A stretch of DNA of 64,000 nt from Posidonia oceanica (GCA_037176725.1 JAZBRS010000013.1:9551001-9615000), one strand, 5' to 3'. Counted from the first letter of the stretch, positions 46,931 to 57,890 are shown. Made by a program: numbers and translations. The notes: a model not told the origin generated them from the sequence alone.

Positions 46931-48590
46931 ACCGTCACGGCAATAATGTCATTGTCGTCATGGCGGAGAACTTTGAGAAGGAGTGGATCGAGGCAGTCTC
47001 CCTCGTCTCTTCACAAGCTATCCCATTTGACCCTGAGACTTCCGAAGCCTTGTATCGCATTAACCGGTGCGAGCCAGTTAACTTCATTCCTGATCTTGAG
47101 CACGCCAACTCCTTGGCTGTTTACAACAATCCCTTCCGAATGGTCGAGAATGTATGTCACAGGTGGGGTTACATAAAGGGTATACCGCTCGGGCGTCACG
47201 GCCAGGGGATCGCAGAGCCGATCGTAGCGGCGGAGCGGAGGAAATCTGAAGGCCTCGGTTATGTGCCCAAGCCCAGCAAAGATCACTGCCTTCAGATGAA
47301 GAATCGGGAACCTGCCATTCCCAGAGACCTCACTAACTTCACCAGTGCAGGAGTTCTGGGATCAACTAATGATGAAGTCGCGGTGCCGACAGAAGATTGG
47401 GTCTGCATTGAGGACTACTACTTGGATGAGGAGCAGTCTGGCACAACAGAGGCAGTCCCAACAGGCAGTAAGGCTCAGATCAGTGCTGAAGCGCCCGGGT
47501 CAGTTTATTCGGCTCTTCCTTCAGATGCAGCAGACAAATCAGCAGGCTCTGTGGTAGAATTGACAAGCTCAAACATTTCTACAGTTAGCTCCACATTATA
47601 AGCACAGGCAGCAGCAGCAGCTCAGAAGTCAGAGACACTCCTTTTGGCACAATCAGGCAAGCCACCTACGGTTGCAGTCGCATCAATGCCGCTGTCACTC
47701 TCTCTAGGGGGACGGTCAGACAACTCAGTCAGCGGCGCGACTCGACCTGCTTCAGCAGCCGCATCACCGGAAATGCAGCCGACGCAGTCCGCTTCGCATC
47801 CTCCTACTGCAAAACAGCAGCTCTCATGGCAGGACCCCATGGTGTCAAAAGCCGCACTCTCACCGTCGCCACCAGTTGCAGAGGACCAGTTGAGCATCAT
47901 AGTCTCCCGGCCCTTGAGCCCTCAGAAGAGCACCTCTGCCTGCCCTCTAACTGCAGCGGTAACCCTGGCAGCATACCCGTCTGTGGCCCCACTGACCAGT
48001 CTGTTTGGATCCCCGATGCTGAAGCTGCCGTTATCAGGCACGCCCGTGAGCCAGACCATGTAAATTTCAAGGGCAGCGATCCATCTTGTAGCCGGCCCAG
48101 TGCCGCAGGCCCCCGGCACCTACTACGTCGACTCACCCTCGGATGAGGAGGAAGGAGTGGCGATAGAAGCCCAGGTCGATTCATGGATGTCCGACTTAGA
48201 GCTACTTTATCAAGAACAGCTCAAGTCGATAGCAGAAGACCTAGCAGAGCACCAAGTCGCGGAAAGGAAAGGGAAAGTCGTGGCTACGGACCCTCCTCTG
48301 CGAGAAGACCATGCCTCTATCATGGTCCTGGAAGAAGACTTGGCAATACCGGACTCCCCTAGACCAGATGAGCTCATTACCCTCTAACCAGAAAGCGGGT
48401 CTAGGTGGTTTGTGCAGCACATGCCTCACTTGGGCAGTGTAGCAAGCGGCAGTACCCAGATCAGCCGCCAGTTCGGCATAACCCTCCCCAAGCACATCAG
48501 AAGACTCAGGGGAGGAAGCACCAGTAGTCCAAACAGCAGCAGTAACAGAGCAGAAAGTAGAATTAGTAACAGAGTGGTCAGCAGCTTCAG
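46931..48590 (+). pseudogene. G-patch-like segment and linker, element B
   Basis: Open with the protease C-terminal half from about 46732 to 47601. The G-patch-like motif is at about 47157-47265: HRWGYIKG, a GQGIAEPI core and a closing GLGYVP. After a stop at 47599 the Ser/Ala/Thr-rich linker continues in pieces (47644-48063 and 48100-48387). An acidic block with DEEEGVAIEAQVDSWM (near 48140) matches element A near 12900. Several stops interrupt it. Confidence 0.7.
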
Positions 48591-49517
48591 TGGCACGGCC
48601 ATCAGCAATATTAGTGGCAGAATTAGCAAGGCCCTCAGCAGTATCAGCAGAGCTCTCAGCAGAATCAGTCAGGCTAGAGCATACAGAAGGAGCTGCCAGG
48701 ACGGAGGTCGCGCACCGAGGCTACAAGAATACTCGAGTAAGCGTGACCATCCTGAAGTGTCACCAGGGCCAAGCAGCGGAACATATACATTCTTTCGACA
48801 TCACAAATCCTTCCTTTGAGAAAGAGATCCTCTCGGAACTTGTTGCTTATGGAGAGGAGGATGATACGGGCATGGATGAGACTGACGAACCATTGCTCGA
48901 GTTCCGACCCTACGACGACGACCCAGAAGGCCCCAACCTCCATGTTGAAGAAGAAACAGAGGTTGTCAACATCGGCACAGCTGAGAAAGTCAGAGAAGTT
49001 CGCATCAGTGCCCAGCTGTCCCCCCAGGCTCGAGCAGAGTTCATCACGTTCCTAAAAGAACATGCGGATGTCTTCGCCTGGAGTTATGAAGATATGGTTG
49101 GCCTTGACATAGAGATAGTGGTGCACAATCTATCCCTGGACCCAGATGCCAAGCCAGTAAAGCAGAAACTGAGAAGATGGCGACCGCAGTGGCTGCTTAT
49201 GATCAAAGAAGAGATCATGAAACAGCACAGAGTCAATTTCCTCAAGGTTGTCCTTTATCCTGAATGGCTGGCAAATATTGTACCTGTGCCCAAGAAAGAT
49301 GGCTGCATCTGGATCTGCATCGACTATAGGGACCTGAACAAGGCGAGTCCCAAGGACGACTTCCCATTGCCTCACATTGACGTCCTAGTCGACAATACAG
49401 CGGACCACAAGATGCTCTCCTTCATGGACGAATTTTCTGGATACAATCAGATCAAAATGGCAGAAGAAGACATGGAAAAGACTTCATTCATCACCCCTTG
49501 GGGAGTCTTCTGCTACC
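48591..49517 (+). pseudogene. Reverse transcriptase, N-terminal half only, element B
   Basis: Open frame with the linker to RT (GEEDDTGMDETDEP), then EHADVFAWSYEDMVGLD, VPKKDGCIWICIDYRDLNKA and SFMDEFSGYNQIKM (motif A Asp). It breaks off after TPWGVFCY. Motif B, YVDD, the thumb and the first RNase H are missing: a deletion of about 1.07 kb joins this point directly to the second RNase H. The equivalent missing stretch in element A is about 10465-11539. Confidence 0.92.
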
Positions 49518-50606
49518 ATGATTCCCTTCTCTAGGAAGCTGACCTTCAAATGCACCAACAACGAAGCAGAGTACGAGGCATGCATCCTAGGACTGAATGT
49601 TGCCCTCGAGCATGAGGTACAGAAGCTGCTGGTGCACGGCGATGCTATGCTGGTGATTTCTCAAGTCAATGGCGAGTGGAAAACGAAAGATCCGAAGCTA
49701 CTGCCATATCATGAGCATCTACTGAAGCTGATAGAACAATTTGCAAACATCCGCTTCGTATACATGAACCGAGCAAGGAATGCATATGCAGATGCGCTGG
49801 CTACACTGGCGTCCTGGCTCAGTATACCTGAAGACAGCACAGTGGATGTATCTGTTACTCGCATTGAGCAGCCTGCATACTGTATGAGCATCGAGGAGGC
49901 AGATCCAACAGCAGAGGAGCAGCCCTGGTACAAAGACATCAAAGCTTTCTTGGAGTCTGGCAGCTTTCCACTCGGTACTTCACCAGTGGACAAGAGGACT
50001 CTGACGCGTCTGGCGTCAAAGTATGTATTGGGGGCGGGACAGTTGTACAAAAGATCATACAATCAAATGCTCCTGCGCTGCCTAAAGAAATCAGAGGCTG
50101 ATGCGCTGATGCTTCAAGTGCATGCGGGGACCTACGGCCCGCACATGAATGGCGTCCTCCTGGTCAAGAAGATAATGCTGCAAGGATACTACTGGCTGAC
50201 TATGGAGGCCAACTACTGCCGATTCGTGCGCAGATGCCACAACTGCCAAGTGCATGGTAACTTTATTCGGCCGCCCCCTCAAGAGCTGCACAGCATGTCG
50301 TCGCCATGGCCCTTCTCCACCTGGGGGATTGATGTCATTGGCGCCATCCACCCTCCAGCTTCTAATGGTCATCGTTACGTTTTGGTAGCGATTGATTACT
50401 TCACTAAATGGGTGGAAGCGACTTCCTACAAGATGGTGATTGCCGTGGCTACGGAAAAGTTCATCAGAAACAACATCATAGCCCGGTACGAGGTTCCGCA
50501 TGCAATTATATCTGACAATAGCACAAACTTCATTGCTAAGAGGATCGAAGACTATCTGCAGAGCTTCAGCATCAAGCATCACAGATCCTCACCTTACCGG
50601 CCATAG
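49518..50606 (+). pseudogene. Second RNase H (partial) and integrase N-terminal/core, element B
   Basis: An open frame starting at an ATG that happens to lie at the deletion junction. It has RKLTFKCTNNEAEYEA (Glu), VHGDAMLVISQVNG (Asp) and RARNAYADALATLASW (final Asp kept, unlike A). The integrase zinc-binding region follows (H-x-H near 50130, ending CHNCQVHG near 50255), then the core with WGIDVIGAIHP (first Asp) and ISDNSTNF (second Asp). It stops at a TAG (50604-50606) just before MNGAVESANK, which carries the third catalytic residue (Glu). The first RNase H motif (FDG) was lost with the deletion. Confidence 0.9.
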
Positions 50607-51167
50607 ATGAACGGTGCAGTGGAGTCCGCCAACAAAAATCTGGTCAAGATCCTGAAGAAAATGGCGGAAACTCATAAGGACTGGCATGACAAGCTTCCTT
50701 ACGCACTCTGGGCGTATAGGACATCTATCCGCACTTCAACGGGCGCCACCCCGTACTCTCTGGTGTATGGCATGGAGGCGGTGCTGCCTGTCGAGGTAGA
50801 GATCCCCTCACTACGGATCCTACGCGAAGCTGAGTTGGATGAAGCAGAATGGGTCGAAGACCGCTGCGTCCAACTGAACCTGATTGATGAGCATAGGCTG
50901 CAAGCAATGCATAATGCTCACTGCTATCAAAAGAGAATGGCCAGGTCTTACTTGAAGAAAGTTCAGCCAAGAGGCTTCCAGACAGGGGACCTTGTTCTGC
51001 GTGCCATTCACCTGCCTGACGGTCGAGGGAAATTCCGACCTAACTGGCGCGGCCCCTTTGTGGTGAAGCAAGTCTTCTCGGGCGGTGCCGTAACTCTTGA
51101 GGATATGGATCAGGTCGAGCAGTCTGAGCCCGTCAACCTCTGCTACCTCAAGAAGTACTATCAGTAG
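50607..51167 (+). pseudogene. Integrase C-terminal part, element B
   Basis: Continues the same frame after the TAG: MNGAVESANKNLVKIL (catalytic Glu), LPYALWAYRTSIRTSTGATP, YGMEAVLPVEVEIPS, and the GPY/F-type module FRPNWRGPFVVKQVF, ending KKYYQ. There is no chromodomain. Only the TAG at 50604 separates it from the core. Confidence 0.9.
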
Positions 51168-52708
51168 CCGAAGCCGGCCTCGTTGCGGATACTCTTCTCC
51201 CACCTATACACTTGCATCCTCACTCCTTGCATTCCTTTCCTTCTTGCATCTACTATCTTGTTTCTTACTTTTGTTCTTGAACATGCACTCGTACTTCTTC
51301 TACCCTACTCATGTATCAATCCTTCTCAAATCATCATCGTCATCCCCTATCCTACTCATGCATCAACTCTTTTCAAATCATCATCGTCATCCTCTCAAAG
51401 CATGCATCAATCCTTTTCAAATCATCATCATCATCCTCTCAAGTCGCACATTGCATCTTCTGCCCGGTGATGAAAACCAAAAGTGCTTGCCTACTCTGGA
51501 AAGAGTCCACCCTGCCTCACCTGGCACTACTTAGATGCCTTAGCATGTGAGGGAGCCGCCACCAAACAGGACAGGCAAACTGGCTAAACTCGTAAGGACA
51601 TACACCTCTGAGGGAGAAAAAACGTTAGGATGTGAGTTGAAAAAGTAAGAATAGATATCTAGGCTTGGGCACATTCAAGGAACAGAAGACGAAGACAGAA
51701 GCCAGCCCTAGATATAGAGGTGTGCAGTCTAACCCTGTTCCCTCAGCCTATCGCATGGCAGACCCAAAGTCCACATCCATTACAACTCAAACACCCTTCC
51801 TTTTGCCACCAAAATGGGGATAGCAAAAGCCTGTGAAAGAAAAAGGGAGAAAAAGAAATCAAACGAACAAAAAGAGATAGAACAAAAACAAAAAAGGGAG
51901 AAAAAGCAAGAAAAGAAAAGAAAAAAAAGAGAAAGAAAAGAAAAAGGGCAAGATTTAGTCCAAAAATACAAGCAACATCATCCCCCCGTACCTCTCAAGA
52001 AACCCAAGGTGTAAGCCTAAAAGGGTCTACCACTTCCCTCCAAGAACAAACAATTACCATCTCCTAGCTAGGGGCAGAGAAAGACTGCATACCCACGAGG
52101 GAGAAATCAAAAAGAGAGCAGAAAGAATAGGTGTAGGTCCTGAGAGCTCGGCAGGTAGCCTGTCCCTACACCACCACCGGTATACTGCCAACACCCATTT
52201 CGGAGTGCCACCAGTAAGCTAAGAGTCCGAGTAGGGCCCAGTGAGTCAGGGATCACTCCTTTCCTCTACAGCAGGCACCAAAGCACTCCGTATGCTGAGG
52301 GCACCAAAGCATACTAATCGTCTCTTAAGCATACCAACCTGCATCATGCATGCATGCATCTTCAATCATCCTTCTCTCCTATCAATCATTCCGCCCTGCA
52401 ACTCGCTTCGACCCTAAGACAGTACTTCTTGCCAAGCGCGCGTTGACATCGCTCGAACTGCGCTGGTCCAGATCTCCTGCCAGTCCTCGCCCCGTGTCAG
52501 CAAGACTGCTACAGATCTTTCCTGCTTATGAATGCTTAGCTGTTTTGCTCTGATATTAACTACTGAATACATAGTTGAACTGCTTTATCAGTCTCAGACT
52601 CTGCTTTCTACAAAAGATTATATGCCTGTGTGATTTGACTATCTGCAATATTGATAACAGGTACCTTCTAGCTCTACAGCATCTGCCTGTACCCCCGCGG
52701 CCTGTGCC
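51168..52708 (+). other. Spacer between integrase and PMD-like ORF, element B
   Basis: Non-coding. It holds a short tandem array of TTTTCAAATCATCATCGTCA-type units (51300-51450), a purine-rich run (51810-51960), and blocks conserved with element A near 52140-52310. At 52618-52663 a block ending TTGATAACAG, matching element A, resembles a 3' splice site about 50 bp before the next ATG. Confidence 0.65.
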
Positions 52709-53911
52709 ATGGGATATCCCACTCTTGAAACCCCAGTGCACTGTTCTGAAGCCCTGCGGGGCTGGATTGGCAAGCTTACTCTAGAAGACTGCGAGAAGCT
52801 GCGCCTCTAGGGCATACCCACAAAGCTACTGAAAGCGGCTGATGTCGAAGTGAGCCGCCATCTCCTCTGCGCCGCCGCAAGATTCTGGAAGCCGGCGCAT
52901 CATGTCTTCCGCTTCGGAAGAACTGAACTGACACCTACTCTAGAGGAGGTGTGCCGCATCTGTGACTTCTCCCGGCTGATGGGACCGTCCATTTTCATGA
53001 GGCGTGACAAATACATAGCGGTCCTCTGCAAGCTATCTGGGCTATCTACTGACAGGTGCCAGCAAAGACTGATCTGCACCAGCGGCCCCGCGCTCATGCT
53101 GCGCTTGCATTACTTCGATGAAATCATAGACAAGCGTGCCGAACTCGGAGATGATTTGTGGCTTCAGGGATTTGTCACCCGGTTTCTGGGAGAGCTGATC
53201 TTCACTCATGGCCGGATGACAGTCGCGATAGAAATCGCTAAAATTGCACTTGCTGTGGTGACTAGGCAGATCGACCTGGCACCAGTTGTCTTGGCTGAAA
53301 CATACTGCGGACTGGACCGCATCTCCCACCGCTGTCGCCACTTCCACGGCTGCGGAGTGCTAATATAGATTTGGCTGGCTGCACATCTTGAACTAGACTT
53401 GCTGCGCCCCCGGGGCCACATTATTGAGACATACTGCAATAACGGCCATGCTAAGACAATCTAGAAGGTCCCCGAAGAGTACAAGAAATTATCTGAGCTG
53501 ACGGACGACACCGTCACCTGGCGCATCATCCCGTCTGCGGCTAAGCCCTTCACTATCTTCTTCAATGCCCGCGACATGCGACTTGTGGTGCTGCCTGGAT
53601 TCATTGGGGGCGTGGAGTACCACCCCATCCGGGTCATGCGGCAGTTCGGACTCCAGCAAGGCGCCTTCATAGACAGCACAGCCCCGAAGCTACTTCAAGC
53701 ATATCCTTACGGGATAGTATCTGCTACTGCAAAACTGGCCGATCTCATGCAGCATGGAGTGCGGTCTACTGATTTGGCACCTGCACAAGGTTCGGGGTGC
53801 ACTCCCGAGTATCTGTCGGAGGTACAAGCTTTCTGGCCTATCAATGAGATACCTCCTGGCGCTCTTCAGTTCCCTAACTCCAGAAAGGTGAAGAAAGCCA
53901 GGACCGACTAG
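52709..53911 (+). pseudogene. Plant mobile domain / DUF7745-like ORF, element B
   Basis: Sense-strand homologue of 6145-7347, 400 codons long. It starts MGYPTLETPVHC at 52709 in a strong context. The same motifs are present: FWKPAHHVFRFGRTELTPTL, CDFSRLMG, and EYHPIRVMRQFGLQQG near 53620. Three nonsense codons interrupt it: TAG at 52808-52810 (TGG in A), TAG at 53367-53369 (CAG in A) and TAG at 53462-53464 (AAG in A). The C-terminal tail after SEVQAFWPI, lost in A, is open here and ends with the TAG at 53909. This preserves the full original length, about 400 residues. Confidence 0.75.
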
Positions 53912-54444
53912 AGTGTCCATGTAGCTGTCTGCTTATCTTTCTGCTGTAAACTTTTGGCCTGTCAAAGGCATGTAATCAAGTTAAATCAATACAAAGGCGT
54001 CCTGAGCCACCTATTTGCATTTCAAGTCTGCTTCAAGTGCATATATCAATCTTATCTGCAGGGCCCCTCGCCAGACTTGCTGCCAAACACCGCGGGAAAA
54101 GTCCTCATCAGTCAACCCAACCGCTGACCCATGACGTCTGAGCGAGCAAGCTACCGGGCATCGTCATCTGGATCTTCATCAGCGGACTGGCACCCCCAAC
54201 TGCTCGGCGATAGGTCCGTCAACCTGTCACCATCTTTGGGCTAGTACCCCAAACTACTCGTCTGGCAAATACGACAGTTTTGTCTTCATCCTCTGCTTTC
54301 GATGCCAAGGACGCGTTGACCAACCCCTGGTATCATCCTGATACCAGGGGCATCTTTTGATCGCTCCTTGGTATCATTCTCCTTCTCTTCCCCTCATGGT
54401 ATTCCTGGTATCATGGGATGATTCGCTCTCGCGAAACCCATTCA
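53912..54444 (+). other. Spacer after PMD-like ORF, element B
   Basis: Non-coding, conserved in part with element A 5657-6144, including the inverted word pair TGGTATCA / TGATACCA near 54330-54350. Confidence 0.5.
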
Positions 54445-55245
54445 TTTGCCGACCGATAAGTTCGATATCTTATCATATCTTCGTCTCTTCTTTGCCGGCC
54501 GATAAGTCCGATATTTTATCATTCTATTCTTTCATTCATTTATCGGCTGATAAGTCTGATATCTTATCATCTCTTTCCCTTTGCCGGCCGATAAGTCCGA
54601 TATTTTATCATTCTATTCTTTCATTCATTTGCCGGTCGATAAGTCCGATATCTTATCATCTCTTTCCCTTTGCCGGCCGATAAGTCCGATATCTTATCAC
54701 TCCCTTATCCCCCCTTTGTCGGCCGATAAGTCCGATATCTTATCATTCTATTCTTTCATTCATTTGCCGACCGATAAGTCTGATATCTTATCATCTCTTT
54801 CCCTTTGCCGGCCGATAAGTCCGATATCTTATCACTCTCTTATCCCCCCTTTGCCGGCTGATAAGTCCGATATCTTATCATTCTATTCTTTCATTCATTT
54901 GCTGGCCGATAAGTCCGATATCTTATCATCTCTTTCCCTTTGCCGGCCGATAAGTCCGATATCTTATCACTCCCTTATCCCCCCTTTGCCGGCCGATAAG
55001 TCCGATATCTTATCATTCTATTCTTTTATTCATTTGCCAGCCGATAAGTCCGATATCTTATCATCTCTTTCCCTTTGGCGGCCGATAAGTCCGATATCTT
55101 ATCACTCCCTTATCCCCCCTTTGCCGACCGATAAGTCCGATATCTTATCATTCTATTCTTTTATTCATTTGCCGGTCAATAAGTCCGATATCTTATCATC
55201 TCTTCCCCTTTGCCGGCCGATAAGTCCGATATCTTATCATATTCT
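54445..55245 (+). repeat. Element B 3'-UTR hairpin array, part 1 (135-bp higher-order repeat)
   Basis: Units share a 27-bp core GCCGGCC + GATAAG-TCCGATAT-CTTATC (6-bp arms, 8-nt loop). Spacers alternate in a fixed order (ATTCTATTCTTTCATTCATTT, ATCTCTTTCCCTTT, ACTCCCTTATCCCCCCTTT), so three hairpins form a higher-order unit of 48 + 41 + 46 = 135 bp, repeated about five times from 54600 on. Because 135 is divisible by 3, one frame stays open for 273 codons (54581-55402) as a 45-residue repeat; I do not regard it as a gene. Confidence 0.93.
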
Positions 55246-55400
55246 TTTTCTTATCAATTTCAATCAATCCTCTTTTTCTTATCAATATCAATCAATCACT
55301 CTTTTTCTTATCAATATCAATCAATCCTCTTTTTCTTATCAATATCAATCATCAATCAATCAATCAATCATCGATCAATCAATCTCTGCTCTTTCTGGTT
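55246..55400 (+). repeat. TCAATCAA / CTTTTTCTTATCAATA short tandem repeats
   Basis: About four units of roughly 30-34 bp (CTTTTTCTTATCAATATCAA), ending in ATCA tetranucleotide runs, between the two hairpin arrays. Confidence 0.85.
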
Positions 55401-56356
55401 GATAGGACTGTAAACTATCATCTTGGGCTGGTGTCTTATCTAGTAACTGTCCTTTGTAATTGCACTTTCCGGTTGATAGGACCGTAAACTATCATTCTCT
55501 GGCTGATGATCCAAAACTCATCCTTGGCTGATATCCGAAACTATCACTTGCAATTACGTTATACGACTGACATCCAGTAACTGTCCCTTGCAATTGCATT
55601 TTCCGGTTGATAGGACCGTAAACTATCACTCCCGGTTGATAGGTCTGTAAACTATCGCTCCCGGTTGATAGGCCCGTAAACTATCGCTTCCAGTTGATAG
55701 GACCGTAAACTATCACTTGCAATTGCATTATATGGCTAATAACCAGTAACTATCCCTCATGATTGCGCTTTCCAGTTGATAGGTCCATAAACTATCGCTC
55801 CCGGTTGATAGGTCCGTAAACTATCGCTTCCGGTTGATAGGACCGTAAACTATCGCTGCGTCAATCATGTTATACGGCTGATATCCAGTAACTATCACTC
55901 GCAAATGCCTTTTCCGGTTGATAGGTCCGTAAACTATCGCTCCCGGTTGATAGGTCCGTAAACTATCGCTCCCGGTTGATAGGATCGTAAACTATCACTG
56001 GCATTTGCGTTATACGGCTGATATCCAGTAACTATCACTCATGGTTTGTGCTCTCGGTTGATAGGTCCGTAAACTATCGCTACCGGTTGATAGGCCTGTA
56101 AACTATCGCTCCCGGTTGATAGGCCTGTAAACTATCGCTCCCGGTTGATAGGACCGTAAACTATCCTGCACAACCATGTTATACGGCTGATATCCAGTAA
56201 CTATCACTCACAACTGCTTCCGGTTGATAGGTCCGTAAACTATCGCTTCCGGTTGATAGGTTCGTAAACTATCGCTTCCAGTTGATAGGTCTGTAAACTA
56301 TCACTTCCGGTTGATAGGACCATAAACGATCTGACCGATAAGCCCGACACCTTATC
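55401..56356 (+). repeat. Element B 3'-UTR hairpin array, part 2
   Basis: About 30 units, spacing about 28 bp, mostly CCGGTT + GATAG-GACCGTAAA-CTATC. Interspersed are GATGA-TCCAAAAC-TCATC (near 55504), GATA-TCCGAAAC-TATC and GATA-TCCAGTAAC-TATC types. The last unit (56337-56356) has arms GATAAG/CTTATC again but a different loop, CCCGACAC. Same unit types as 4739-5656 in element A. Confidence 0.92.
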
Positions 56357-56873
56357 ACCCTCTTCGCGCGGCTTTGCCCCAGGAAAGCAAAGTCCCGCAC
56401 CCCTCTGCGATCGGAGAGTCGGCCTCTCTCCCCTCGCACTTCTTTTGCTAGCCTGCTCCCCGGATGGGGACAAGCTGCACCTTTTCTTTCTCGCCTTGTC
56501 GCGCAAATTTGGCCTATCTACCGAGTCTTTGCGCCACATCGCGTTTTCCTTTTTAGCATTCTTCTTTTGCATCACCCTTTTGCACCATTTCCTTTCTAGC
56601 ACTGCATACTAGTCTAGCATCACCACCATTTTCTACTGCATCAACATTCTAGCTGCACTAACTTTTGTACTAATATTTGCATTGCATTTGCATTAGCATG
56701 CATTGCATACTTTGCATCTCATCCATCTACACCTGCATCCTTGCATCGCGGCAACGGGCTACGATTTTCAGTGCATTCGCCGAATAAGTAGCTCACGCCC
56801 ATAGCAAACCTCTGCTCTCGTTAGTCAGATGGGGTGTCTTGTCAACCCTGAGTAGCGGCCTCGCTTCGCTTGA
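56357..56873 (+). other. Element B 3' untranslated spacer, distal
   Basis: Counterpart of 4207-4738, non-coding. At 56829-56838 ATGGGGTGTC is the exact reverse complement of LTR bases 56899-56908. Confidence 0.6.
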
Positions 56874-56894
56874 CCTCGCTCAGCGAGGGGCATC
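56874..56894 (+). other. Polypurine tract of element B with abutting hairpin
   Basis: GAGGGGCATC (56885-56894) precedes the LTR tip TGTTGACACC. CCTCGCT-C-AGCGAGG (56874-56888) is a perfect 7-bp inverted repeat overlapping its 5' edge. Confidence 0.75.
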
Positions 56895-57316
56895 TGTTGA
56901 CACCCCATTTGACAGGCTTGAATCAATTGGAGTTCTTTGGTGACTTCTGGATCCAAACCTAGGCCAAACCTACACCCTCCTTTCCATCTTTACCCTTCAA
57001 ACAAGCCTAAACTTGACCTAAGCTTACACCCCTTCCTCTAACTCAAAACTTACCCAAAAATTATAGGAAAACCCACCATTCCCAACTTAGCAAACCTACC
57101 CAAACCCTTAGAATTTTTCAAACCAAAACCACTCCCAAAAATCCTAGAAAACTTAGGTAAAACTATCCTTTTTCTACACCTCAGAACCCTTCCAAAACCT
57201 TCTCAAAACCAAACCAAAACCCTAGAACCAGCACTAGAGACCCTAGGCTACACATTCCCCAAAATTCACCCCTCTTCAAAACCTCTAAACCCTCCTTTTA
57301 CCCAAATTATCATTCT
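56895..57316 (+). mobile_element. Element B, 3' LTR, truncated at duplication breakpoint
   Basis: First ~420 bp of the LTR, from TGTTGACACC. It differs from 36514 onwards at roughly 20 positions by eye. It ends inside U3 where sequence switches to the copy of 30465. The shared dinucleotide TC at the switch (57316-57317 and 30464-30465) is the only microhomology I see. Confidence 0.9.
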
Positions 57317-57890
57317 CGCCCAATTCGAAACACTAGCAGCGTTGCTGAGCACATAGCTTGCACGTTTAATTCCCTGCACGCATATTAGCACTTAAAGCAC
57401 GCATTAGAGCATGCAATTAGACATTCATGGCATTTAGGCATTAGGCAAGTATCTTCCTGCATTTGCGAGCGAGATAGCCTAAGAAAGATCGATTCTCAGA
57501 CGTATCGGGGGTGCCTAACACTATCCCCGTGCGTAACAGGAGTCCTTGCCCTTTCTCTGGCCCGCAATGACCATTTCCTTCATCCTAGGCACGAGTCATA
57601 GCATAGCATAGCATAGCATCACATTGTGTTGCATCGCATCTCTTTGCATCCTCTTTGCATCTGGTTTTGCATGTCTTTTCATGCATGACCCTCGGTTTTC
57701 CTTGTCTCCCAACTTAATAGACATGGTGGCGACTCTAGTTTGTCTTATCATTTCTTTTTCCTCTTTTGCCAACGTTTTCGAGTCAAGTTTCCTTTCTCGG
57801 ATTCCGCCGCATATAGTGAACCTAATGTCGATCGGTGCATGCGAGCTTTGGCATCGTGCATGGACAATTCGATATTTCAGGATTACTACA
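57317..57890 (+). mobile_element. Solo LTR 3' end, duplicated copy
   Basis: Copy of 30465-31038, ending CTACA and followed by GAGTC at 57891-57895. The rest of the LTR is absent, which shows that this is a duplication breakpoint and not an insertion end. Confidence 0.92.

Noticed and set aside
54581..55402. 273-codon repetitive protein
   Set aside because: Fully explained by the 135-bp hairpin repeat whose length is a multiple of three; no start context or homologue in element A.
54445..56356. CRISPR-like regularly spaced palindromic repeats
   Set aside because: Spacers are themselves repeated and short, the context is a plant retroelement, and there are no cas genes.
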